NCBI RefSeq assembly: GCF_963678635.1
Contig: NW_026970812.1
Span: forward strand, 1-61,764
DNA length: 61,764 nucleotides
From: Symsagittifera roscoffensis
Taxonomy: Eukaryota; Xenacoelomorpha; Acoela; Convolutidae
Direction: 5' to 3'
Made by a program: the position numbers and the translations under genes. This document shows, in pieces, positions 25,901 through 36,600 of this stretch (position 1 is its first letter; every line of letters begins with the position of its first letter). Below the pieces are notes generated by a model. That model saw only the letters and a program-made list of their open reading frames with translations, was not told where the DNA came from and did no database searches.

Positions 25901-28886
25901 TGGGACATCTTGCTCTCTCCCAGGATTGTGATGGGGGTCTGCTGGTCTGTCCACGTGTACTGCATCTCCTCCTCGTGGTAGCCGACTACATTACATTATC
26001 ATCATCATCATAACCAATTATTACATCATCATCATCAATTAGTTCGAAGCGAGACGTGGCTTCAATTTATAGCACCACCACGCCAGTTTTTTTGTATAAG
26101 GGACTATAGTAAGAAAAACAACCGAACATGGCTACTCACAGCTCCCGAATTCGACCAGACAGCTCTGGGAGTCCATTGGGTATCTGGAGAAATCCATCGG
26201 ACACTTGGCACTCACAGTCAGTCTAAAAAGGCCCACTGCAAAATCCAATGGAAAAAAGATAGGAAAATCTCAATTTTCTGATCTCTTACCCTTAAACTCT
26301 TTTTGTCTTTTGAAAAACTATTTTTGAAAATAAATGAGATCCGGCTTTGGTTTGAAATTGATTGATTTGTCAATTGATCAAGTAGAAATCTAAAAAAGCA
26401 ACAATTATATTCAAAACTGCACTTTTTTCAAATTGGATTGACATCAAACTGAAGAAAACTAGAAAAAAGTAGAACTTTTTATTTCCTTGAGCATTAAATT
26501 TGATGCTTTCGTAATTTTGTTGTTTTTTTAGTCAGTAAAAGAAAACTGAATTGAATAATGAGGCAAGAAATTTCAAAATACTTTCCAAATTTTTGAAAAA
26601 CTACAGGATTTGAAAGTCAGTCTTAAAGTTCATTCTGGAATTACCAGCAAGAAGAACTAATCTAAAAAAGGAAAAACTCATTACCATTTTTACTCGATGC
26701 AAAGACATATTTTTCAAATTGTTTTTGGTGGTAATTATGACCAAAAAAACTTGGTCATCAAAAAACTTGATATTGTATTTTTTCAATTGATTTTTCCTTT
26801 TAAATTTTACCTGAAAACGAATTACGAACAAAAGTAATATGTAACTTTTCTGCACCAAAAATGATTATTTTAAAATGAGATTTCAATTTTATGTCAATTG
26901 CGTCTAGAACGTTGATAATAAAAATAACATTTGAAGAAATTACATTTGAAGCAAAAGGGCTATGAATTCAATGGTTTGCGGTAAAAGCTCTTCTCAACTG
27001 ACTCTTGCTCTCTAAAGCGCTGATAGAGATCTTTCGTGAGCACAAAATTTGCTCTGGTTTCAATATAAAAGGAATAGTTAAATTAAATCAAATTTGTTTG
27101 AGATTTTGTTGCATTTCTCTTCCTTGCCAAAATCCATTGAAATCGATATAAATTGAATTTCTAGGCAATAAAATCAATTTTTTTGTGGTACAATCCGTTT
27201 AAGTCCTATTTAAATCGATTTACATATCTACATGGGCTAATTTAAATTGATTTTTACCGAGTATATTATCTAAATCAAAATCGATTTAAATTGTTTTCAA
27301 TCTCAAGTTTGTTAGTGCGGGAAATAAGATCACCCAATGACTGTAAAATTTGAACTGATTTTAAAAATGTTTTAGAGTCTTGTATATTGGGTAGATGATC
27401 TGCGTAATTGATCTGCCATCGTTTGGCGACTAAGATTGATCTAGTTTTGAGGAATTTTAAATAAACAGTAAAGCATATCCCTTGATAATACATAATTATT
27501 GTAAGGAAATTTCTTTCGGTTTACAAAGGTACATCATAATCTCCATCCGAGTTCCTTCACATGTAACTGACCTGGTGCTGAATATGATGTATCCGTTGTT
27601 TCTCAGTCTGAATAGCTGGTTGGGTCTGGTGATGTCATGGATGTGTGAGTTGAGTCCGTTGCCTCGGAAGAAAGTGTCTGGCTTCCATACCTAGAAATGT
27701 GACTAATCTTTTGCTGAAAAAAGTGAATAATTTTTTCTTTGTGTGTTTGATTTAGCTACTATTATGTTTCTGGACAGCTCAAACTGTTTCGAACTCTCGC
27801 CAATGAAAATTTTTTCATTTTTTTCAAGCCAAATCTCTACATACAGTGCTTAAATATAATAATACAATCGACGCCACACGAACTTTTTGGTGAACAACTA
27901 ATATCACGGTAGACGTTAAAGGCTACACAATTTGTTCTTGCCACTACTCGAAATTTTCGAAGCAAGAAGGAGCTTGAACACTCTACAAAACTGTTGGTTT
28001 TTCATACCTTTTCCAACATGATGCTGTTTAGGATGAGTTCGGACACTTCATTCGGGTCTGTCTTGTATGTCTCGAACAAGGAGTGGTTCTGGAAGGCCAG
28101 TCGCTTGTCAGTCCAGAAGTGCCGGAAGAAACACTGGAACGTAAACTCCTGAAGAAGCAAAATGAATTAGCACGCTCGCGGTCAGAAAATTAAAACGACA
28201 ATTAGTCTCGAAGACTGATTATGCTGGGCCTCGAACTCCTATTGCTCTTAAACACATGTCAGAAAGAGTAGCGCTTCCATCCTAACTCATAATCGCTTAT
28301 TTTTTTTACAAGACTAATAGAAAAGATATTATGTATTACCGCTTCAAAGTCAGAGAAAGGTCCCATGCTCAAAATGACCATGTTGGATTGCACAGGCAGC
28401 GGGGATTCTAAACATATAGAAAAACATAACTTTCAGCTAGAATTTCTCCAAAAAAAACTTAAATCGACATTTTAAAAACTCACCGCCAAAACCGGGTCTG
28501 ATATACATATCGTAGTTATCCAGAATCGAATCCAAAAGTGAAGTGACTAATTTGGTCTTCAAATTGGATTTGATGTTTTCCGCCTCTTGGTCGTCAGTTT
28601 CATCCAATTCTGCAGACCTTTTCTCTCTTTCGGGATCTTCTTTTCGGCTATTTTGCACTTTCTGCATGCCTTCTTCCATCACTCTGTTCAGCGACATCGT
28701 CACTTTGTCTACTTGTGGGTACATTTTGGACTTTGAGCTCACTTGGCAGAATCTAAAATAAGCAAATACTTTGAAAATTTTTCACGATTTCCAGTCAAAA
28801 ACTTTGAAATTGAATGAAAACTTAACTCACAGTAAACTTGCGATAATGGCGAACTGCAGATTAAAGCATAAAAATCTTTTCGTCAT
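22911..28886 (-). CDS. GABA-A receptor subunit, alpha/gamma class (11 exons, complete)
   Basis: Subunit of a GABA-gated chloride channel of the Cys-loop family. Exons, 5' to 3': 28,831-28,886; 28,484-28,752; 28,340-28,407; 28,008-28,148; 27,572-27,690; 26,140-26,222; 25,848-25,985; 25,210-25,362; 24,292-24,503; 23,576-23,737; 22,911-23,060. All introns are GT-AG and phases join exactly, giving 516 residues. Visible features: signal peptide 1-19; an unusually long charged stretch (about 55-80) before the binding domain; FFRHFW at about 137-142; WKPDTFFR (180-187); the Cys loop [15 protein letters not shown] (225-239); TM1 about 308-331; the anion-selectivity motif PAR (337-339); TM2 about 340-360; TM3 about 371-393; TM4 about 477-498. 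FFR in the loop-D region and the TM2-TM3 sequence resemble alpha and gamma subunits; 2' of TM2 is Ser, as in gamma. ATG is at 28,884-28,886 and the stop is TAG. Exact orthology is uncertain. Confidence 0.95.
23758..23848. repeat. Tandem duplication with 52-bp period in an intron
   Basis: GGAAACAATTTTTGAAAGCT and the following bases through CAACGC occur at 23,758-23,796 and again at 23,810-23,848, identical over the shared part. It lies in the receptor intron 23,738-24,291. Confidence 0.9.
24530..24751 (+). mobile_element. Short non-autonomous DNA transposon (MITE-like), copy 1
   Basis: This 222-bp element starts CAGGGGCGGACTTAGG and ends with an imperfect inverse, CCTAGATCGGCCAGCTCCTG. The flanking eight bases are ATAATAAT and ATAATAAA, a possible 8-bp target duplication with one mismatch, although the flank is low-complexity. 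The terminus and 8-bp duplication would fit a hAT-type relative; this is inference. It lies in an intron of the receptor gene. A second copy is at 37,534-37,921. Confidence 0.65.
25661..25785 (+). repeat. Minisatellite, four units of about 30 bp
   Basis: Units begin CGGCCTGAAAATACCC (25,661), CGGTCTGAAAATACCC (25,691), CGTCTGTAAAAACCC (25,723) and CGTCTGGCCATAAAAAC (25,753). It lies in the receptor intron 25,363-25,847 and is clearly richer in GC than its surroundings. Confidence 0.85.
25996..26035. repeat. ATC microsatellite
   Basis: Two short runs of ATC repeats lie directly upstream (in gene sense) of the exon ending at 25,985. Confidence 0.8.
28217..28294 (-). pseudogene. tRNA-like sequence, probably tRNA-derived repeat
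   Basis: The ends form a perfect 7-bp acceptor-like stem (GATTATG with CATAATC), the span is 78 bases, and GTTCGAGGC fits a polymerase III B box. The T stem pairs poorly and no good anticodon stem is seen, so this is not a functional tRNA call. It lies in the receptor intron 28,149-28,339, in gene orientation. Confidence 0.35.
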
Positions 28887-29255
28887 TTTTGAGATCTTGT
28901 AAGAAAACCCGAAAGTGACTGGTTAAATTTGGGTATGTAATTTGGTCAGCTTCCAAAACTTCGATGGGGGTGAAAATTGGAATGGAAATGTGAAGTCAAA
29001 AGCAATTTGCATTTATTAGCATCAAGTCAAAAGGAGGGTTTCGCAGTGATTAAATTAAAATTGGAATGCATAATGAAGTCGCTCAATCGTCTGATTTTGG
29101 CAAGATTGGGTAATTTGGCCTCCAGGCCTACGGGTGGGTAATTTTGGGCTCAGAGGGGCCGAGAAGCAGGGAAATTTGGTGTCAAGGGATCTGGGGCTAA
29201 TTTGGCCATTGTATTCAAGTTTCATGCACTATTAACCCCTCCTAATAATGAGATT
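28887..29255. other. Upstream flank of the alpha/gamma-class receptor gene
   Basis: This includes the start-proximal sequence. On the minus strand a TTTTCTTACAAG stretch ends 9 bases before the ATG and looks like a 3' splice site. The rest holds a moderately GC-rich run (about 29,100-29,215) without recognisable features. No TATA box is called. Confidence 0.3.
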
Positions 29256-29480
29256 TCACGCTCTCCTCTCCTGCTTCATATTTTTTTTACTTTTCAAATG
29301 GACAAAAAGTCTTTTGCGTGTATGGCAGCGATACTTAATCAACTTCAAATTTGAAGTCATCGTTTGACCGATTTTTGGAGGCCGAAGAGACAAAAATTCC
29401 AAGAGACGAATGGTCCAAGAGCAGAACGCGTCTACAAGCAGAACTAAAAACGCTAGTGCATTCACTATAATAGTTCTCAT
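29256..29480 (-). CDS. Possible small secreted peptide precursor (74 codons)
   Basis: An ATG-led frame begins with a good signal-peptide pattern: a short basic start, the hydrophobic core LAFLVLLV, and a DAFC-S cleavage-like site near residue 20. The rest is basic, with RKR and KSKK sites of the type cut in peptide hormones. It has more GC than the surrounding DNA. It is single-exon, lies about 370 bases upstream of the alpha/gamma-class gene on the same strand, and resembles no family I recognise. It may be real, a first exon, or chance. Confidence 0.3.
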   Translation of the reverse strand: MRTIIVNALAFLVLLVDAFCSWTIRLLEFLSLRPPKIGQTMTSNLKLIKYRCHTRKRLFVHLKSKKNMKQERRA

Positions 29481-32400
29481 TCTGATAGTTTCGCTTTAGA
29501 TTTCTGCTCTGGAAGCATTCGGCTGTTGAACCATTCTGCTCAATGCTCTTCCTCCGTTTTCTATTTTTTATTTTGGGAATTTGAAAAAAAAAATGAAAAA
29601 ATCTACGCTTGTTTGCTTGAAAAGATTTGTTAGATAAATGGGCGGAGCTAATTATCTAGTGGTTACACTAATTATAACTCAGATTATTTTTTACCGGTGT
29701 ATTTGGTCAATCAAGAAACTGTTTTCAGCTTTATTCATTTTCTGTAAATATGTGTCGATACCCGCGGGGAGGCAATTTGTTCATCTTCTGGGATCTCAAC
29801 AGGTAAAACGGCCCGAGGAGGGTTTAAAGAGCAATCAGGGCACAGGAAGGAGTTAAGGGTAATTAGGGAGAGTAAAAGCACAAGTAGACTTAAGAGGAAT
29901 CGACTTTTATCATTCCATAGAGAAGAAAAATTCCATCGACAGTTTTGTAATCAGGCTCTGAAACACCCTTTGACTTCCTATTCGATCATTTCGCCATCAA
30001 CCATTATGCAATTTCTATAAACTTGTTACGTAATAAGGAGGTTTTGCGTGTGCCGCCGCGTGAAATCATATTTATAAATTATTAATTAAGAAAAAAAAGC
30101 TCTGGTATTTTTTTGATCAGGAGGCTTAAAGGTTTTCTTACGTTGGGTCAGTTTTTATGGGCTATATCTTTTAGTAAAACAGTATTACAAGAAAGATATT
30201 TTATTTAGTAGTCAATGATATTTTTCAGTGCATACCAGTCTATACGTTCTAGGAGAACGAGGTGCTTTTTTTTCCATAGGCAATTCTATCCAATTTTGGG
30301 AGTCCCGGGTTTTTAATTATTTTCTATTCGAACCTCATTATTAATTTATAACCTGTCCAAATAGCGAATTAAGAAATTGAGAATTGAGGTATCAGAAAAC
30401 AACCTGCGGAATTAGTTGAATTTCAGTGCAAATTGTTCCTTTGCAAAACTACAGAAATTTCTAAATTTCATACCCTTTTTTGCCAAAACTCCGGAACAAG
30501 TTAAATGTAGCTGAACAGAATATTTTTCAAATTGTTAACTAAAGTTATATCAATTGTTGACTACGTTTATTTGTTTAAAAAAAGGCAAAAAATGGCGCAA
30601 AAATTGTAGAGCACTCATGCAAAATAGTCGGAACTAAAATATAAATCGGAGCAAAATAATTTTTCCTCGATTAACTTTTGAATTATTTTATCTCCTGCTA
30701 GACTCAAGCGTAATGTTGCAGTCGAATATCCTTTACATAATATGCCCCCCCCCCCATCGCACCTACCCATAAGCAACATCTCAACCGTTCCTCGCGTTAA
30801 CTTACGGAAACTTATAGCGAGCGGGAATAGTAATATAATAACCCGTTATTTAATTAACTCATCGTGGTCAACTGCGTTTCAATCAACCGAAAAGTAAAAA
30901 AAAAATTAAAAAAATTATCTTAAATAGAAAGTTATATTTAAAAACTAAAAAGTCAAAAAGATTGCAATTTACGAGTGATTATTTAATTGATTGAAGATTA
31001 TGCCAGCAATAATCGATAATAATTTTCAGTTTTTTTCTGTCGGCTAAATGAGCCCTTGCCCCGTTGTGACCAATCAAGATCCCTTCTCTGGGTTAAGTGC
31101 GGACGGAATTCTCTGGTTGGTTAATAAAAAAAGTAATAATGAAATATTCCAGTACATCGCTCGCCTTTGCTTGCCGAGATCGTGTTTTTTTTTCCATCAC
31201 AATCATACCCATTTGTCCCCATGGTCTATCTAAATGGGGGATAAAAAACTGAACCGCTATTTTTTTTCTGCTAAAAACACCCGTCGTTGCAATTATTGTA
31301 ACGACATCCAAAAACTGAGACGTGATTTTTTGCTCAATTTACTAAATCTAATTCTGAATTATTGAATGAATGAGAGGAATATTTTGTTTAAAATACTATA
31401 TACAGGTATCTGCACTTGTGAAGCATAAAAAAACAAAAAAAAAACTTAATAAGTCGCAATGATTGATTTACACTGAAAATGTCACTTTTTGTTTTCATTT
31501 TTTAAAGCTGTCTTCAAATTCATCATATCGACTTCTTTTTGTTTCCTTTGAAATTGCAATTTTAACTAAATTTCATTACAAGTGTGTTTTTAGCTACGAT
31601 ATTTAAGTTACTCAAAAAAAAAACAGAAAACTAACTTGAACTGGTCTCTAAACTACCAGCATTATTTTCCCAATTGATCTATCCCTTGGTGGTGAATTCT
31701 CAAATTCTCTGCCAGTTTTGAAATTACTTATAAAATTTGATTAATTTATTCGATCAGTTACTTTTTTTCAATAATAGCTCAATATCCGTTTATTATTTCT
31801 CAATTTACCCAAATGATGAATATAGTTTAATTTGGAATTACATTTTTTTTTACAATGAGTTGTTTGAATCTTCGGTTGCTGATTCTGGTTTACACTTCAG
31901 TGAGAAGGTAAAAAATTATTAATTTGTGAAGCCTATATTTACTTTGGAATGTAACTTTGGTCTTAAAAAGCGGATGTGATGTCACTTTTAGCATAGACAT
32001 CTTTCGACATACTCTTAATTTTCAGTAATTATACATAAAGCCACAAAATATGAAACAATTAGGAGGAACTAGAATTTTAAGTTCCTGAAAACAGTTCTTG
32101 GTTTCTGAAACAATAATTTGACCAAAATTTTCACGATTGGGGATGGGACTAATGAACAAATGAACAATTAGATTCTTTTGAAAATGTCGAGCTCATCTGA
32201 TTAACTAATTTGAACAGTTTTGTAGATTTTTCGACGCCCAACTAAACAACTGACCGATGAAAGTCAATTTTTTATTTGAATAATGGTATTTCCAAAACAG
32301 CATTAAAATGACTTCCAACACAATTTTGACAGGAGTAAAACTAAGTTTTCACAGGATAAAAACCAAAAAACAAAAATTTCAAATTAGTTTTTCTCGAAAC

Positions 32401-33607
32401 TGAGAAAACTTTCTCACGACTGAAGAAACTTTGCAATAATACGTTACGATGACAAACTTTTTTTAGATCATTGAAAGGCCATTACGATGGTATATTACTC
32501 GATACATTCCGATTATTTTTTGTGATACGTGATTTTGAGTGAGAAACAAACAAAAAGAAAAAAAACTTGTAAACACATCCGAAGAAAAAGCTCTTCTCCC
32601 TTTTCAATGGAAGAAGAAGAAGAAGAATTTGTTTCTCAAAAAATAATGTAACAAACAACAATCATCAATTTATTTCCAACTAGTTACAAACAATTGATAT
32701 CGAACCATTCAAATCAGTACAAGAAATTGGAATGGATAGACGGAAGGCGCATTGCGCTCCTACTTAAGGTCTGCCCTTTATTCAAGGAAATTAGAGTGAA
32801 TATTGGAAAAAAAATCATAATAATGAAAAAACGGAAAAAATTCAATTTTTTTAAAGCGGTTTTTTTGGTCGGAACAAAAACAGGTTAAACACACCCGAAG
32901 AGAAAAACTCTACCCATTCTTAGCGGTTGGTACAAAAAAGCCCGATTTGGACTATGAACTTTGTAAAACGAGGTTCATTAAATTTTGCTTAAGCTTTTGC
33001 TTAAGGGTTTGTGTTGTGTGAACTACTCCGTTATTCCGTATAATTTTCTAAAATTACGTTTTTTTCCACCAGGGAAATCGCCCACACACAAGCTTTGGGA
33101 AAAACGTTGTTGTGCCCCTGGTTAAAAATCATGCATTTTTTGTAAAATTTTAGTGCTGGGTAAAATTTTCTAGCCCAAATCAAGAAGCGGCCTCGATCCT
33201 CCGACCTTTCAAAATAGAGTCGAAGATTTAGTTATTTCACAGTCGCTTGCCACCTTTAGCGCGTATCCAAGTTCTTTGAGCAGAATTATTGAAACGCTTT
33301 TCTGTTTTTCAATCGAGAAATTGGAGTTTTCCGTCCTGGCCAGCTGTGCTCAAGTCGGTCACATAAAAGATCAACGACGGGAAAAAAGTTTTCGGAAACT
33401 AGAGGCGAACAGGTGAAACTATGGCTAGAACATTTTTTGATCTGCTACTCTCAGAAGCTTGTTTGCATGCTGGCGCCCAAAAAGGATATTCATAAACAAA
33501 TTGCAAATCACTGTTTTAAATTAAGTGAAAAAAAATCTGAAAACATGCAAATCCATGTTTTTAGTCAATTGAAAATTTAATTTACAAAACTGTTCAAATG
33601 TTTTCAG
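29481..33607. other. Shared upstream region of the two receptor genes
   Basis: About 4 kb of AT-rich sequence with no clear gene. It holds a possible signal-peptide exon (29,638-29,696), a poly-C run near 30,746, a GAA run near 32,620 and a tRNA-like remnant near 33,190-33,285. The beta gene promoter should lie here, because its start codon has not been found closer to 33,608. Confidence 0.4.
29638..29696 (+). CDS. Candidate first exon (signal peptide) of the beta-class gene
   Basis: The ATG opens 19 codons with a hydrophobic core (YLVVTLIITQIIFY) and ends CG before a GT donor. The phase (two bases left over) is exactly what the exon at 33,608 needs, and it is the same phase as the first intron of the alpha/gamma-class gene. 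Against it, the intron would be 3.9 kb and the exon has no basic residue in its first part. Other exons in the region cannot be excluded. Confidence 0.25.
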
Positions 33608-36600
33608 TCTTGTCTTGTGCGATGCTGTGGAAACTGTGAAGGCCAGACGCAATGTGATTCAGAGGACTCCCATCCCCTGGAACCTTACCCAGATGATACT
33701 GGAAGGATACGACCCCAGACTAAGACCCAACTTCGGAAACCGTACGAACAAACTCTTTATTATACACAAATAAATCATTAATAACTTTATGGTAACCAGT
33801 CGCTGAATAAGTGGCACAGAACGCTCTGACCACGATAGTCAATGCAAAAATTAACCAAAACTGATAAAAATTATATAGTTAGCACTTTTGAGATTTTTTC
33901 GTTTTTTTTTGTGAGCGATGATTTCAAATTGTGCTTCGAATTAGATAATCATAATAACCTAATCTACAATTACGACTGAACGGGCTTTAATATCAAATTA
34001 AATTTAAAGTCCTGTAAATTAAACCTAAAATAGCCAGTTTGGCTCGTTCTAGATAGCGTAAGCGGCAAAAAATCTGGATCACAAGCTATTTCAGGTTGAA
34101 TTGAGGCAGGCTATTTGAAAAAAGATTGCACGTCTTTGTTCTTTATATAGCGTGTTGGGGGGTGAAAGTTTCAAAAACAGAGGAAAAGCAGGGCTTCGCA
34201 TCACTTGTGTTGCTATACAAAAGAGAATTACGAGGTAGTCGAAAGTAACCAGTCAAAAAACAATTGATAATTGCAAGAAACCACCCAAAATTTTCATACG
34301 TCTCAAAAAACTCAATCAACAAAAACCAATCGCAAAACACGATTGCTATCATGAAAACAGCATATGATGATCGGTAATTGTGCAGGAAAAATCTGTTAGA
34401 TGCCTGTTAAACCAAGCAAAGCGGCCTAATAAAACTTGAAAAGATACAAAGTTTTTTTTGAAATTCGAAAAACTTAACAAGAATAGTGGGTTAGTTGTTT
34501 TTTTTTCTAATAATAAGTGTCGTTTTTTCTGCGTGGTGTGATAAAAATAACTGAACAAAAAACAAGAGTTTATGCTTGATCTGCGGTCATAGTAAAAAAA
34601 AATAAATCGGACAACAGTTCTTAAAGATAAAAAAGACAGTAAAAAACAAAACAAAATATATTAAAAAAATTCCAAAGTTTTTCAAATTTTTTGATAGAAT
34701 TTTTTTGACGTTTTTGTTCCTCAAAGTGTCACTAAAACTCCAGATACTAACTAAAACTAAATTTTTTTGACTTAAGTTAAAAATAAATAAGCTATTGTAA
34801 TTTTCACTGCATAAATATGCCTGCTAGCTTGCTTTTCTCGCTTCAAATTAGACGAAAAAGTCAAAATTCCTAATCTAAACTTTTGAGCAAATCAAAATTG
34901 ATGAAAACTTTTTTGAATTCGAAAAAGTCTGATCTTTTTTTTTAGAAGAAAGTTCGGTAAGTTGAGTCTAAGTTTGTGGTAATACTTTTTAAGGCCGACA
35001 TCCAATAAGCTGAAAATAAGCCGTAACTTTTTGGGAAGAAAAAAATCACTGTTCCCAGAAAATGCATGTACCTCCAATAAAGCAAAAACGATCCCCTGCA
35101 TAAGCAGCGGCTTATGTAATATGCAGGTTGTACTTGAGCATCGCAAGGGTGATGACACTAAAAACTCTCGAGAATAATTTCAGTTTTGTTTATATTTTCC
35201 ATGTGAAGTTTATATCAATCCCCAAAACTATTCCATAGACAGTAAAGCGCAATCAAAATATTCAAAGCTTCATCTTGATACGACACGCTTTGTGCTTTGT
35301 TAATTTTTGTCTGCAAAGTTGTTTTGAAAGAAGAAAATCGCTCGTTTAAAAAATTTCATTGAAGTTTTTCAATTATTTGTATTAGATACCAAATTATGTC
35401 TGGATAACAACAAAAAAAAGTTTCTGACCAAATAAAAAAACTTTTATCAAAGTATTTTAAAAGCATCATGATTTGTTTTTTTTGTGCGTGAAGGAACAAG
35501 CTTGGAAAAATTAGTGACGAAATGAATGAAATAGAGTCATCTTTGCAATCTTTTTTTATATAAACTTAAAATTTTCAAATCAATTATTTTCAGGTGACCT
35601 ATGCTCTAGTAGGTTATTTGTGCTATGAAGATGCCAAGTGAAGCCGCAAAAAAATTTGGCAGATAAAACAGCAAAAATAAGTATAATACCCTGGGTTCTA
35701 AGACACTTGGACTCGCAAGTACAATTGAACTTCAAATGCCCATGGACAAGTAGTTGCTGTGCAAAATTGTTCAAATTATACATAATACAAATGAAAATTG
35801 AACAATAAGAACAAGTAAATTATTAAACTTTTTGGACAACTTCGAAAAAACTTTGGTTGCGGCATTTTCTCAATACTTTTTGGAATGATTAGTGAAACCA
35901 AGTGAAAGTGAGTGGACTTGAATTTCAAGTTACACTTGAATCCTTACGTTTCTTTTAAATCTGACGATTCTTGAAGAGAGCAAAGAGTTTTTCGGTTGAT
36001 AAGAATTTAAATTTAGGGGCTGACCTGTAAATGAAATTCTATTAATCGCCTCTCAAGCTCCTATTTTGTAACCTAATTTGTCGCCTTTTTTTAGCAATAA
36101 AATCAATCGGAAGTATTGAAAAAAGAAAGAAAAAAATGAAAATATTCGTTCAAGTGTTATTTTAAGGTCGCAAGGTAAAATGTGATTGCAAAAATTTTTC
36201 CTTGCCATCTTGAGATGAGAAATTTTGATGTAATTTAAAAAAAAATGAGCTCCTAAGCTTATAAAGTCGCTTAGAAAAACAGCGAGAATTGAAAAAGAAA
36301 GGCAATGTTCTGTAAGCCATTGGCAAACATAATTTTGTTCCAAACACTGAAATCAGGAGGTACTTTGTTTTCGTGTGTGTTTTATTTTTTTTTGTTCACG
36401 CAAAATCAGACATCACGATTAATCATCGGAATGGGTCAAATGATAATTCAAATTAAAGCGCTTTCTGTCGTAAATTGAACCAAAATTAGAAAAAAAATTA
36501 AAGGTTGTTTGAGTTTAGAGGAAAACTGGTTAAATTTTTTTGAGTTATAATTCAATTTCGCGCGAGTAAACGATTGAGTAACGTTCATTACAGAAAAATT

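Noticed and set aside
34143-36347. Hydrophobic ORFs in the beta-gene intron as membrane proteins
   Set aside because: They come from poly-T and poly-A tracts in AT-rich DNA, overlap each other on different frames and lack conserved motifs.
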